Shown here: one piece after another, positions 12,818 to 24,263 of the stretch | Layout of the letters: each line of letters starts with the position of its first letter | Position numbering within the stretch: position 1 is the stretch's first letter | Position numbers and translations under genes: made by a program | Assembly: GCF_030269925.1 (NCBI RefSeq) | Contig: NC_085116.1 | Span: 13,516,001-13,580,000, forward strand | From: Bombyx mori | Lineage: Eukaryota > Arthropoda > Insecta > Lepidoptera > Bombycidae | Direction: 5' to 3' | Length of the DNA: 64,000 nt | Notes under the pieces: generated by a model | Databases searched by the model: none | Told to the model about the DNA's origin: nothing | What the model saw: only the letters and a program-made list of their open reading frames with translations

Positions 12818-14024
12818 TAAAAAATCTGATTTCTAACCGAAAATCTTACCTGAAATGAATATAGTGGTTCGATTAAAAACTTTTCCGTCAGTTTGAGTAC
12901 AATATAAAACCGAATACAATTGCGTATCAATCCGTGCATAAAATTGCAGCCAAAACAGTTCTGCCAGCATTTGACATCGTTGTCTTAGAAAATTTCCACT
13001 TTATTCTCGATCAAAACTCATTGGAATGTAGCAAGAAAATTGATTTATTTTTCAAGAAAGTTCTCTTGCCCAATGAATAGATTTTCCATTTAAACGAACT
13101 TAAGATTAAATTTTAGCAACATGCATTTTAACAAAAGCATCTTACGAGCTTAATCGTAATATGATGATTAAAACATTTATCAGTATATCGAGGGGTGAAA
13201 GCAAAAATAGGTTTAAGTTACTAAGGGATTTTTGCAACTATACAGGAGAGCCATTTAAAGTCTAAAATTTGGAAAAAATATACATAATACCTATATAAAA
13301 AAAAACTTCTTCAGCTATTTGAATGGAGTAAACTTAATTGAAGTTCAATTAAAAACATGGAAATGTTGATGCTAATATCAAATAAAAGGCACCTTTAATT
13401 ACAAAGATAAATGTCGCGTATAAAGCGAAATGTAGCTTAAACCAAATAAACCTTTCTCCCCTCAATGTATTTATTTCATTGCAAAATCAAAACATTGTAT
13501 AAAGCTACACCCACCCCGTCACCAATAATTATGCAAATTTGTTAATTTTATGCGTTTCTTAGGAGTTCTGTGGTTTAAAGTGTAAAATCACACCCGTAAT
13601 TTGTGTTTTGCATTGACAGTAAACCTCTCAAACTTGATTCAGAGACAAAATGCGGTGAAGGTTTAAATTTGTTAGATCCCCTTGACAATACGTGACAGTT
13701 AATTCAAAATAGAGTCTGGATCGCCTTAGTCGACTTATTCTCAGCAACTTTTGATGGTAATAACATCAACAGGTATTAAAATAACTCATGGCAGTGTGTG
13801 TAACAGTGATGTCAATTGAGTCTTTCACAAATATCTATTCATACTCTGAAAACTGTAAAGTTTTTGAAATGTTGGATATAGTATAATTACAATAATATAC
13901 GGGAGACAAAACCGTTAGAGTAATTAAGATTACGTCCTCGTAGTTTATGAAAAAACTTATTTAACTTTTACTTATTAAAAAAATACTATTTATAACGACT
14001 CCAAATAGGCTACAATTGCCTTAG
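12818..14024. other. Intergenic; nothing recognised
   Basis: AT-rich, no exon or repeat identified. Confidence 0.35.
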
Positions 14025-14272
14025 TTTTTTTTATTGCTTATATGAGTGGACGAGCTCACAGCCCACCTGGTGTTAAGTGGTTACTGAAACCCATAGACAT
14101 CTAAAACGTAAATGCGCCCCCCTTGACCTTGAGATATTAGTTCTAAGGTCTCAGTATAGTTACAACGGCTACGCCACCCTTTAAACCGCAACGCATGACT
14201 GCTTCACGGCAGAAATAGGCGGGGTGGTGGTACCTACCCGTGCGGACTCACAAGAGGTCCTACCACCGGTAA
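14025..14272 (-). repeat. Bm1 SINE, 5'-truncated
   Basis: Body and tail with a T-run at 14025-14032, little diverged. Confidence 0.9.
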
Positions 14273-14843
14273 AAAAAACCCAGATAGGTTATAATTCTAA
14301 TTTAAATTTAATATACATAAAATGAAGCTTAATCTATTTAAGATTCATTGTAAGCGGAAGCTAGTAGTAAGATTTTGTTTGTTTAGACAGACATTGCTAT
14401 AAGACTTGACATTCTTGTCGAACTAGACTGCTATCGCAAGACCGTTGATGAATCATTTTGGTATCTACACCAAATAATTAAAACCAAATAAAATTTGTAA
14501 TTATTTATTTCATCTTCAGCTACAAATATGTACATACTGTAGATGTAATTTTATTTCACACTTCGCTCTTCCTAAAATACTTTTTAGTTTAAAAATGAAA
14601 CTTAATTATGATGAAATTTCTCCAAAACACCTTTGAGGCCATACAAACAAGCTTAAAATAACTCTTCGAACCGTGTAGTTTCAGCGCATCCGAGTAGCAA
14701 TGTGAGCAAACATCATTCCTCACCGGCGGAGACCCGACAGAGATGACAAACAGCGTCGTCAACTAGCTGGTACAAATAAAGCTGTGTTTGAACACTCCAC
14801 GGTCCTCAACGAATTTGCTTTGAAATATTTTCAAATATGAGCG
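14273..14843. other. Intergenic; small GC-richer patch
   Basis: 14685-14790 is GC-richer and open for about 20 codons on the minus strand, without splice signals that I trust. The rest is AT-rich. Confidence 0.3.
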
Positions 14844-15092
14844 GATTTATTTATTTATTTTTAGACGAATGAACAGACTCTCGGCGCACCTGCTGTTAAA
14901 TGGTACATGAACAACGTGATGGCGTCACCCACCTTCAAATATCAGCTCTAAGTCTCAATTCTATGGTGCAGTAGCTACCCTGCCCTTCAAATCAGACCGC
15001 ATTACTGCTTTACGGCAGAAATAAGCGCGGTAGTGGTACTTAACCGTGTGGACTTCCAACACCTTAAAAAAAAACACCTTACTACCACCATT
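14844..15092 (-). repeat. Bm1-related SINE, decayed
   Basis: Recognisable blocks are GCGCACCTGCTGTTAAATGG and CGCATTACTGCTTTACGGCA. Diverged, with small deletions and a short A-rich insertion near 15064. Confidence 0.75.
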
Positions 15093-15410
15093 AAATAAAA
15101 ATAATTCACTGAATTTCCAACAAAAAATAAGCTGAACGTGATAAAAGGCGCAACTCATCTTCCATTAGCTGAGCAAAAACTAATAATTAACAAACACTTT
15201 GATGTACCTTACTTATTCTAGTTCATTACTCTCTGGGTCCCGACCCAATTTCCTTCGCAACTTTGTCTTTTTAGACATATACTAATTTTTACCTGCTGTT
15301 TTGCCTGTAGATTAGGCAATTTATTCAATATATAAACTTATTTAAACAATTAACTATATTAAATATACACCCACTGCATATTTTAAAAAGAAATGCATTA
15401 ATCTCACTTT

Positions 15411-15738
15411 TTATTGCTGTTGATGGGTAGACCAGGTCACAACCCATTTTATATGACTACCCGATCCCATCTACAATATAAATATCAATCATCTTCATCC
15501 TTCTTCACATTTTATTTGTTATTTTTTTGTTGCCTAGAGTAAAATTATCCCCTAGGTCCATATACAGCAACATCGTAACAACCGCCACCCCTCTTGAGAC
15601 ATGAGTTCTGAGTCTCAGTTTTATAGTAAAACGGCTGCACCACGCTTCAAAGCGAAAGGCATTACTGCGACCCGGCAGAAATAGGCAGGGTAGTGGTATC
15701 TACCCGTGCGGGCTCATTAAACCTTACCACCAGTGCAC
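15411..15738 (-). repeat. Bm1-related SINE, decayed, with insertion
   Basis: The tail block at 15411-15480 and the body block at 15590-15738 are separated by about 100 bp that is not Bm1. This is either an insertion or two truncated copies side by side. Confidence 0.7.
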
Positions 15739-16448
15739 TATCATCCGATTCTGAGCTGTATTCAAATTGTCTAGTTAAATTCTTCAGAAAATGGGCTTAG
15801 TATCGACTACGCAATTCCACACAGCAAACATAATTATTATATTAATTAATCATCATGAATAGAACGAACTAACTAGCTAGCTTCTGACGAATACGTGCTT
15901 TCAAATACTATCGTCTTTATATTAGATGAAAATATAGCCGAAATGTAACTCCTAGTTGGTTGATAAGACTGCCAGTTTCCTGCTACCCAAAAATGCAAGG
16001 GACTCGAAACGTCTGGACCAAATTTTACTAACAGGTGTTTGGTCGCATGCATTTTAGACACGTTCTACGCCGACATACAGAAAAGTAGATAAGGCAACGA
16101 TTCACGCTTCAAATATCCGTCACCGAGTAAAATCTAGAGATTCACAGATAACTTCAACTTTTTTATTGCTAGTAGGGAAATAAGGTTAGTACGTTTTGAA
16201 AATGTCTCTAACATCGTTACGTTTGCCGATCATTCGCCAGGATTCCGTCAATTCATCGTCTTCTCATCAATAATCGTTATAATCTTCTTACTTTGCAAAC
16301 GAGTCTGTCTAATGCAATTAGAAGATCCAATTTTAGATCACAGATGATTTTTGCTTTTTTCGTAGTTATAAATTTTAGCATATATATAAATTTTAGCAAT
16401 ATAATCCAAATTAAGTTGATGAAGTATTATTATATTTGATTATTATTA
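15739..16448. other. Intergenic; nothing recognised
   Basis: No coding or repeat signal that I can support. Confidence 0.35.
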
Positions 16449-17059
16449 TCTATATATTAATACGTGAAGCAAAAACTTTGTATCCCTTTTTACGAAAATT
16501 GCGCGGACGGAGGAGTATGAAATTTTCCACACTTATAGAGAATATAGAGAAGAAGTGCACTATACTAATAATTTTTTTAAATAATGCATAAAAGATACAT
16601 TAAATCAATAAAGAAAACATTACACACACTACATATCATGTATTTGACGTACACACGCATGCATACTATTTATTGTCAAACTTTTGTTCTTGACATCTGT
16701 TGTCAAATTGAGAATGATTAAATATTTTTTATCTTTGTTATTATTTTTTATAGTGTAGTCTTGGCAAAATTTGATTGATCAAATTTGATTTCAAATCAAA
16801 TCAAAAAAATTTTTATTCAACATAAATGAAAGTACATACTTGTTGAACGTCAAAAGAACTACCGCCAATTCACAAGAACTAGCCTCCGTCCTGAGAAGAA
16901 TTGGCAAGAAACTCAGCGGGCATGTTTTTTTTTTTTTTTTAATAAATTATTATTTATGAATTTTTTTATATGACATTATTTTTTTTAAATATGAGTTTTT
17001 TACAATGAGTATTATAACGTAACAATTACTACAATATTGAAATGCCCGGAGCGAGCAAC

Positions 17060-20029
17060 TCATTCCCACTTTGTGCAATCTTCTAGATAATCATTGACTT
17101 TATAGTAAGCTTTATTGCACAGATGTTCTTTAACAGTTTTCTTAAACCTATGTATATGTAGGTTCTGAACATCTTGTGGGATTTTGTTGTACAGGCGCAC
17201 AGACAAACACCCGAATGAATTTCGTATCTTATGTAACCTACTCATCGGCACAACAAGCTTGTGTTTGTTCCTAGTATTTCTATTATGTATGTCCGACTTT
17301 TTAGGAAACTCCTCAATATGTTTACGAACATACATCAAATTTTCAAAAATGTACTGGGATGGCATAGTGAGAACTTTAATTTCTTTAAATTTCTCCCTCA
17401 GGGATTCCCTTGAGTGCATGTTATAAATAGCGCGTATAGCTCTTTTCTGCAGAAATATCGTTTCTACATCGGCCGCATTGCCCCATAGCAAAATGCCATA
17501 GGACATGACACTGTGGAAGTAACTAAAGTAAACTAAACGAGCCGTGTCCGCGTTTGTTAACATTCTAATTTTTTTTACTGCGTATGCTGCAGAGCTGAGC
17601 TTACTCGCCAATTTATGAATATGAGGTCCCCATTGCAGTTTGGAGTCCACTGTTATACCAAGAAATACGGTTGACTCAACAAGCTCCAATGATTCCTCAG
17701 AAACAATTACATCACTATCCACTTGTCTCACATTTAAAGATGGCTTAATACATTTTAAAGTAAATTTAATACATTTAGTTTTCTTACTATTCAATAATAG
17801 GTTATTGATACGGAACCAATGAACCACACACGAAATCGCATCATTCACTTCGTCATAGACTTGTAATTGTCGTTTAATTTTAAATAATAAAGATGTATCA
17901 TCTGCGAATAATACGACCTCGTGTCGGGACTCAATAAAACTAGGTAAATCGTTTATATATATTAGAAATAAAAAAGGACCCAAAATGGAACCCTGAGGTA
18001 CACCCATTTTCAACAAGGTACCTGAAGATCTATTACCTTTCACATCTACTGTTTGTATCCGTCCTGATAAATAGGAAGTAATAAGTTCCAATGCACCATC
18101 CCTAATACCATAGTGATGTAGTTTCCTCACCAATGTTTCATGTTCAACACAGTCAAATGCTTTGGATAAGTCACAGAAAATTCCAAGACAATCATGTGAT
18201 TCCTCCCAAGATTTAAAAATATTTTTGACTAGATAAGCACCTGTATCAGTTGTAGAGCGACCCCTGGTAAACCCGAATTGTTTATTATGAAGCAGGTTAT
18301 TTGAATTAAAATGTTCTAAAAGTTGTGTCAAAATTATTTTTTCAAAGATTTTACTCAACGTAGGGAGTACTGAAATAGGTCTATAGTTACAGGGGTCATC
18401 AGTACTACCAGATTTAAAAAGAGGAATCACTTTACTATGTTTCATTAAGTCAGGAAATACACCACACCTAATACAATCATTAAAAATACTAGCAAGATGA
18501 GGAGCAATAATGTCTATTACAGACTTCAAAACCTTTACTGATATTCCCCACAAGTCAGCTGTATTTTTTACATTAAGGCTATTAAAACTTTTTATTATAT
18601 TGCTTGAATTAATTTCTTTAAATTTAAAAATTTCATTACATTTGTTGACATGTTTATGCAATAATATTTCAGCTGCTGTGGGGGATGAATTTAGAGAAGT
18701 GGTAGTTGAAACTGGAATGTCAGAGAAAAACTTTTCAAAAGCATTAGCCACATCTTTATGACTAGTTACCAATTTATCATCTATTTTTAATGAGAATTCT
18801 TGGTGGCTATTTCTGACTTTTCCACTTTCTCTACCAATGATGTTCCAAGTCATCTTTATCTTGTCAGGGGCATTTTTTATTAAATCACTTAAATGTAAAG
18901 ATTTTGCCGCTAAACAAACTTTTCTAAATACTTTTGAATAGTTCCTGACATATTGATGAAATGTTTCATCATTATTATAGGCTTTTTCAGAGTACAGATC
19001 ATATAACTTTTTTCTACTTTTGTACACTCCGGTGGTGGCCCACTCGCTGAACACTGTTTTGTTTTTTAATGTTACAGTTTTAGGAATAAATACATCAGCA
19101 AAGACCGAATTAATTCTCTCAAACAGATTCTGGTATGACAAATTTGGGTTATGGTTATAAATAATTTCTGGATGTTCTTGCTTAATATTATTTCTAAACT
19201 TCTCAATTCGTTTTTTATTAATAGGAACAATCACAAGAGTATTTTTATCTATAGAATTGATATTAGATTCAAAAGACACAAATTGTCCACTATGATCTGA
19301 TGTTAACTGATTAATAATTTTTTTGTTAATCGGTGTTACATTTGTAAATATGTTATCTAAACATGTTGCCGATGTGGTCGTTGTCCTAGTAGGCTCTAAA
19401 AATAAGTTTGGGAGGTTATATGACTTTAACAGTGTTCTGAATCTAATAGTGGTATTTGTGTTTTCTAAAAGATTAATATTAAAATCACCACATACAAAAA
19501 TTTGTTTATTAGAAACAGAAAGCTTCAGCAATACATTTTCCAAAATATTTTCAAAAGAATCATATAACGCATCAGGAGGTCTGTAGACGCAGACAACAAT
19601 GAGGTGCTCAAGCTCAACACAGGAAATTTCAATAATTCTCTCAACAGAGAGGGCCACTACATCCTTTCGTTCCTTACATTTCAAACATTTACTAACGAGA
19701 ATCAGTGAGCCACCGCGAATAGCGTTCTCTCTGCAGAAGGAACTTGACAACTGGTGATCATTAAAATTAAACAATAATTCATAATTTCTAAACCAGTGCT
19801 CAGTAACACAGAATATATTAATATTATGCATATTTAAAAACATTTCAATTTCTAGCTCTTTACCCATCATCCCTTGTAAATTTTGATGCACCAAATTGAA
19901 TATGTTAATAATTGAAACGTTAACGTCTTTTGATGGGTATAATCTAGTTGTATTAATTGATTTGTAATTGCAAGAGTGTGACTCTTTTGTCTTATTAATT
20001 AATTTAAATTGGAAGCAGATTCCAAAGTC
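17060..20029 (-). CDS. LINE ORF2: AP endonuclease plus reverse transcriptase
   Basis: A frame of 989 codons is open from just after a TAA at 20030-20032 to 17060. No ATG occurs in its first 53 codons. The homologous part begins near 19905 (NLVHQNLQG), so either a non-ATG start or coupling to ORF1, which it overlaps by about 31 nt, is likely. Order: AP-like endonuclease with TEHW, VYRPP, GDFN and a later SDHSGQ; linker; reverse transcriptase with NYRPISVLP, GRSTTD, LSKAFDCVEH, GVPQGSILGP and the catalytic FADD; then the C-terminal YLGIT-like block (FLGITVDSKLQWGPH) and SYGILLWG. All catalytic positions I can check are present. The protein nicks target DNA and copies its RNA in place. No stop or frameshift breaks it, so this is a recent insertion and could be active in trans. 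Confidence 0.9.
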   Translation of the reverse strand, partial: DFGICFQFKLINKTKESHSCNYKSINTTRLYPSKDVNVSIINIFNLVHQNLQGMMGKELEIEMFLNMHNINIFCVTEHWFRNYELLFNFNDHQLSSSFCRENAIRGGSLILVSKCLKCKERKDVVALSVERIIEISCVELEHLIVVCVYRPPDALYDSFENILENVLLKLSVSNKQIFVCGDFNINLLENTNTTIRFRTLLKSYNLPNLFLEPTRTTTTSATCLDNIFTNVTPINKKIINQLTSDHSGQFVSFESNINSIDKNTLVIVPINKKRIEKFRNNIKQEHPEIIYNHNPNLSYQNLFERINSVFADVFIPKTVTLKNKTVFSEWATTGVYKSRKKLYDLYSEKAYNNDETFHQYVRNYSKVFRKVCLAAKSLHLSDLIKNAPDKIKMTWNIIGRESGKVRNSHQEFSLKIDDKLVTSHKDVANAFEKFFSDIPVSTTTSLNSSPTAAEILLHKHVNKCNEIFKFKEINSSNIIKSFNSLNVKNTADLWGISVKVLKSVIDIIAPHLASIFNDCIRCGVFPDLMKHSKVIPLFKSGSTDDPCNYRPISVLPTLSKIFEKIILTQLLEHFNSNNLLHNKQFGFTRGRSTTDTGAYLVKNIFKSWEESHDCLGIFCDLSKAFDCVEHETLVRKLHHYGIRDGALELITSYLSGRIQTVDVKGNRSSGTLLKMGVPQGSILGPFLFLIYINDLPSFIESRHEVVLFADDTSLLFKIKRQLQVYDEVNDAISCVVHWFRINNLLLNSKKTKCIKFTLKCIKPSLNVRQVDSDVIVSEESLELVESTVFLGITVDSKLQWGPHIHKLASKLSSAAYAVKKIRMLTNADTARLVYFSYFHSVMSYGILLWGNAADVETIFLQKRAIRAIYNMHSRESLREKFKEIKVLTMPSQYIFENLMYVRKHIEEFPKKSDIHNRNTRNKHKLVVPMSRLHKIRNSFGCLSVRLYNKIPQDVQNLHIHRFKKTVKEHLCNKAYYKVNDYLEDCTKWE

Positions 20030-20303
20030 TTAAAACATGTCATATTTTTTTCCTGCTCAATAGAAGCAGGTATTTTTTTAGCTAAATTTATAGCTAGGAA
20101 ATTGTGTATAAAATACTGTAGCGATGTTGCTACTTGTCTAAAATTTTTATTACTTAATTTAAATAAGTCATTTTTTGATGTCCTTAAATTTCTTAAATTT
20201 ATTATATTATTTATGTCTATTAATTTAAATGCATATTTTTTGGATGTCAAGGTGCAGTTATTATTATCAAAAGCATTATAAATTGCATTATTAATTTTTA
20301 TTT
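19999..20303 (-). CDS. LINE ORF1 C-terminal fragment
   Basis: The frame is open from the 5' junction of the LINE (about 20303) to a TAA at 19999-20001, roughly 100 codons. It is Asn/Lys/Leu-rich, includes SNKNFRQVATSLQYFIHNF, and has no zinc knuckle. As it reads straight out of the truncation point, it is the tail of a longer ORF1 (RNA-binding or gag-like in this group). No independent function is expected. Confidence 0.6.
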
Positions 20304-20400
20304 ATTTGATTATAGTTGTATAAAATACAATCATAATAATGTACAAACTTACAATCCCAATTAATTATCGTCGAATTTCGACTACTGCGGGACTTCTAGT

Positions 20401-21173
20401 TTTTATTATTATTATTATCTTCTGTTTTCGCGGGTATGACACAAAATTAAAGCTATTGTTCTTTTATTTATTTTTAATTTCATTTGAAATCTGTCAGTTT
20501 GACTCAAGATATTTCTGACTATTTCAGTGCGCAAAGAAAACTTTCAGGATACATATTTTATTTTTTGATATATATCAATAAATTAATAAAACGGAATGTT
20601 CTAGATTTTATGTAATTAAAACTTGAACTTGAATGAACTTGAAACTTGAACTTGAACTTGAATTGAAAACAATAGCAATAATCTCGAAATATCAGTTTTA
20701 AAAGCTTCGTTTAATGTAGACTGTGTTATAGTCTACATTTTAATAAAGAATCGTATTAGTTCTATTCATTGTAAATTATATTAACGTTTGCGAATTTCTC
20801 GAATCTGTATCAAAACGGATTCGAAAACCCAAACAGATCAATGTAACCATAAAAATCTAGACATAATATTACAAAAAAAAAACAGAAAATAAAAAATAAA
20901 AATCCCTCTCCACGTTATACGACAGAGCGCATGTACTCGTAAAAATTAAGTTGAACGTAAGCATTTTCTTTCGCGACACCGACACGATCTCCGTTAGATA
21001 ACAACACTGAATCGAAGATAAATCTTTTTGTTTCGACGACGTAAAGGAGCGGTGGAGGACATTCGAGAACTGTGTCACAAACAATGTTGCTCAGCTTTAA
21101 TGTCTTTTCGAAACACGGGATTTACTAAAAATATTGCGTTTGGTTGTACCGTAAAACTATATTTTTATTGACA
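20401..21173. other. Intergenic; simple repeat and AT-rich DNA
   Basis: Contains the TTGAACTTGAA simple repeat listed separately. Otherwise nothing recognised. The 71-codon minus-strand ORF at 20869-21084 has no recognisable features. Confidence 0.35.
20619..20668. repeat. Simple repeat, (ACTTGA)n-like
   Basis: About 50 bp of imperfect AACTTGAA/ACTTGA units. Microsatellites like this often mark old LINE 3' ends, but no LINE body is visible next to it. Confidence 0.7.
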
Positions 21174-21570
21174 ACTAGGGGCCCGCTCCGGTTCCGCTCG
21201 GGTCTTTAACAAAAATTTCATCGATATTTGACGTTGTTTTATTTTTTTAAATAAAAGAACACTTATTGCGGCATAACTATACCTATAATAGTTAGACATA
21301 TGCTGTCGCGACGCTTTTTGTAAATAATATGGTGTTCTACAAAGTCGTAGTAGGTACATTATTTTATTCTTTTTACACCTTGGGTTACATTATTTCAGTT
21401 TTAGTAAGGATTCCTAATTTTTTTCAAAAAAGATTATAGCCTATGTCACTCGGGAATAGTGTAGCTTCCAAACAGTGAAAGAATTTTTCAAATCGGTTCT
21501 GTAGTTCCGAACCTATTCAATAAATACAAACAAACAAACAAAACTTTCCTCTTTATAATATTAGTATAGA
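21174..21570 (-). mobile_element. Non-autonomous Helitron, family B, copy 1
   Basis: On the minus strand it starts TCTATACTAATATTATAAAG at 21570. It ends with a GC-rich terminal region (CGAGCGGAACCGGAGCGGG) and CTAGT at 21174. The flanking host bases are A and T. It is 397 bp with no coding capacity. A second, older copy is at 44931-45362. Confidence 0.85.
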
Positions 21571-21620
21571 TGATACTACAGGACTTGTGATTGTGTCAGA
21601 ACTATTCACTCCGAGTAATA

Positions 21621-21714
21621 TTTTTTTTCCTACCTATACTGATAGCTTTGAGAGGCTATTTCAGCTTCAGCCTAACATGTAGGTGAGCTCACGGGGGGAC
21701 TCAAACTGGAAGTG
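21621..21714 (-). repeat. LINE 3' tail, very short
   Basis: Last 90 bp of the LINE family at 1362-2196: T-run, CTACCTATACTGATAGC, then GTGAGCTCACGGGG. Strongly 5'-truncated. Confidence 0.8.
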
Positions 21715-22854
21715 GGTAATTGGTAAGTATATTCTAAGCTATATAGAAGATCAGAATTTATTACCAATTACGTGGGGATTGATTCAAAGTTCTCTCTTAA
21801 TTCGCTTGTTTTTTATTTTTATTTGTGCTACCTCAGAACTTTGTTTCACTTCATAACTAGCGCTTCTCTGTAGTCCTATTTAAATATCTATCAAATTCTG
21901 ACCAGTTATATTTTTATATTCTTTTATAGTTATATTTAATTGATTTCAACTAGATTGATTATATTATTATTTTCTTTCGTTGAAGCTGTTTTTCTTTTGT
22001 TGTCAAAGCTTTGTATTATCCATTTTAAAAATAAAACCTATCGAATCGAGCACAAGAGTAATAATTATAAGTTCTTAATTCGACATTTAGAGCACATAGT
22101 GTCCAAGCTTTATGTTACCCGCAGACTAATCCGATACAAAGACAACAGTATCGGAAGGAAATGCAGAGCACAAAAGGATTTAACGGTGTTTCCCGTAATT
22201 GCCAACCACAAATGTAATTGGAAAGCGCTAGTGATTCGGACATTGTTGCGGACTGCGGTCTTGATGTTGTTTTAATTATGTTAATGGCGGATTTATGTTT
22301 AACTTTTTTACGGATATCAAGAGGAGCTTTTCAATTCGGAACGTATGTTTTTTTTTAATATATCAAATAAACTTGACTAAAACTGGAACAGAGTGCTTTT
22401 GCAACGTTGAATTTGAGAATTATTAACGTGTACTTGTAAGATAAGGTTCTCACGACAAATCGAGCCACCCGTTTTACGTTATCATTGCTTAAGTTAAATT
22501 TGCTGCGAAATTTTCATGTGTTTCGGTTGATTCATTCCAAACCTCGAACTTCGGAAGAGATAAGACGTTCCAAATCAGCAACATGTCTTCACAAATAAAA
22601 CAAATGATATCCTCCGTTTCTTCTTCGTAGTCTTTCGTAGTTCTTCGTAGTCGTCAATTGATTGTTAATGTTGGAAATTTAACCTTAAAACTGGCAACAC
22701 TGATATTTGTACTTATTTTTAATCCGTAAATATTACTTTTGAATTAGTAAGTATTAGTATAAGTATTAGTTTAGGTATTATCGATTATCTCCCATTCCCA
22801 GCGTTATCTTAAGCTTCATCCTGTACCCAATCTGATCGAATCATAGGCATTATT
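21715..22854. other. Intergenic; one weak ORF
   Basis: A 111-codon plus-strand ORF at 21940-22275 has a hydrophobic start and a basic second half. It matches nothing I recognise and is probably chance. 22615-22655 repeats TTCTTCGTAGT. Confidence 0.3.
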
Positions 22855-23146
22855 TTTAAAATAATAAAAATTAATTGCTGTTCGTTAGTCTCGCTAAAAC
22901 TCGAGAACGGCTGGGCCGATTTGACTAATTTTGGTCTTGAATTATTTGTGGAAGTCCAGGGAAGGTTTAAAAGGTAGATAAATATGAAAATGCTCTGAAT
23001 GATATAAAAACAACAATTTTGTTTTTTCTTTGATGTGTCAGATGTGTGATGGATTCCTTTTGTTTTTTTTTAAGTTTATTTTATACAAAAGCTTACGTCT
23101 TTTATTTATCAATTGAGGCATTACGAAGTCTGCCGGGTCAGCTAGT
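22855..23146 (+). mobile_element. Non-autonomous Helitron, family C, copy 1
   Basis: The 3' end is CTGCCGGGTCAGCTAGT at 23130-23146, followed by T. The body (TGCTGTTCGTTAGTCTCGCT at about 22877) matches the copies at 31817 and 45671. The 5' terminus is degraded or shortened. Confidence 0.78.
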
Positions 23147-23313
23147 TTTTAAAATAAAAATTTAGTAGCAATTAAACGCCAGAAATGTATTATAAAAACT
23201 TGGGTATATATAACAAGCCATTCTACTCGCACACAACATGATTAGGTACTTTCAGCTTCTTCGGGCTTCATCTTCTCACGAACCGCAAATATGTGTGTAG
23301 AATATGAACAAAC

Positions 23314-23640
23314 AATAAAAATCGGTAAAAAAACTTTTAAGTTAAACGGTTTTATGTGCACTGAAAACTACAAAATAAATAAATAGTTACTTACCTATCA
23401 ACCTACGTAAGTGATCTCGGTCATTAATATCTCTGATGGTAGGGGTGGTCATAACATGAACCATGTCAGCGGCCGAAAGGCAGTTCATGAAAGAACACTA
23501 ACACCAGGGTTTGCTTGGTAGGTAAACTAAGCAGCCCACACTATAACAAGTAGGTATTTTGACCTTCTAGTTCAGAAATATTTTAGTACTAGGCAGAATA
23601 GCTTTTAGGCATATTAGACTAAAATAAAAACGTGGGGCCC
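23314..23640. repeat. Foldback element, left 327-bp arm
   Basis: This arm is the reverse complement of 23908-24234, with only two mismatches noticed (near 23450). The outer end is AATAAAAATCGG and the inner end CGTGGGGCCC. The element lies just downstream of the stop codon of the broken Helitron gene. Confidence 0.9.
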
Positions 23641-23907
23641 ATTATTATTTCTGTATTACTTTCTACTATACTAAGTGTGGATTGTATCGACTTATTATAA
23701 TCGTCATCATCATCATCCTAGCGGTTTATCCCGGTCGCATCCGAAACCTCATAGCTCCGGAGTCCAGGGTCCGCTGAATCGACTTACTATAATCGTAACT
23801 GGAGGTTTTGACCATCAATAACCAGCCGTGGCGGATTCACCAGCGAGCGCCGAGCTCATGATCTACCAAAGTATAAGATATGCTCTGCCATAGGTATGAT
23901 TTCAGAG
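23641..23907. repeat. Spacer of the foldback element
   Basis: 267 bp of single-copy loop. Inside it a (CAT)n-led segment of about 90 bp is flanked by two near-identical copies of TCGACTTATTATAATCGT (about 23690 and 23779). That suggests a later insertion into the loop with its own target duplication. No ORF. Confidence 0.6.
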
Positions 23908-24234
23908 GGGCCCCACGTTTTTATTTTAGTCTAATATGCCTAAAAGCTATTCTGCCTAGTACTAAAATATTTCTGAACTAGAAGGTCAAAATACCTACTT
24001 GTTATAGTGTGGGCTGCTTAGTTTACCTACCAAGCAAACCCTGGTGTTAGTGTTCTTTCATGAACTGCCTTTCGGCCGCTGACATGGTTCATGTTATGAC
24101 AACCACTACCATCAGAGATATTAATGACCGAGATCACTTACGTAGGTTGATAGGTAAGTAACTATTTATTTATTTTGTAGTTTTCAGTGCACATAAAACC
24201 GTTTAACTTAAAAGTTTTTTTACCGATTTTTATT
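23908..24234. repeat. Foldback element, right 327-bp arm
   Basis: Partner of the left arm with the same length. Its outer end is only 30 bp from the stop codon of the Helitron helicase fragment at 24264. Confidence 0.9.
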
Positions 24235-24263
24235 TTCTTGTTTTTAGTATTTAGTGAAATTGT

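Larger units (their letters stand above)
16777..20303 (-). mobile_element. Young non-LTR retrotransposon (CR1/Daphne-like), 5'-truncated in ORF1
   Basis: Minus-strand LINE inside the Helitron, flanked by ATTTGATT at 16769-16776 and 20304-20311. The duplication matches the pre-insertion sequence of the other Helitron copies except for 2 bp. It holds the end of ORF1, an uninterrupted ORF2 and a 3' UTR. The 3' end is a TTTGATTTGA-type microsatellite, not poly(A), so the exact 3' boundary is uncertain by a few bases. The A-run at about 16924-16940 (T-run on plus) is internal. The clade call (CR1/Daphne-like within the Jockey superfamily) comes from motif style only. Confidence 0.85.
16449..20400 (+). 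mobile_element. Non-autonomous Helitron, family A, copy 2, interrupted by a LINE
   Basis: The element starts TCTATATATTAATACGTG at 16449 and ends with a hairpin (GTCGAATTTCGAC) and CTAGT at 20396-20400. The host bases are A before and T after, the expected Helitron junction. It is about 417 bp without the insert: 16449-16776 plus 20312-20400. The other three copies in the window are uninterrupted, which shows exactly what is foreign here. A 3.5-kb LINE sits between. Confidence 0.88.

Noticed and set aside
21940..22275. 111-codon plus-strand ORF as a gene
   Set aside because: No domain, splice site or codon bias that I can see; hydrophobic start looks like AT-rich chance.
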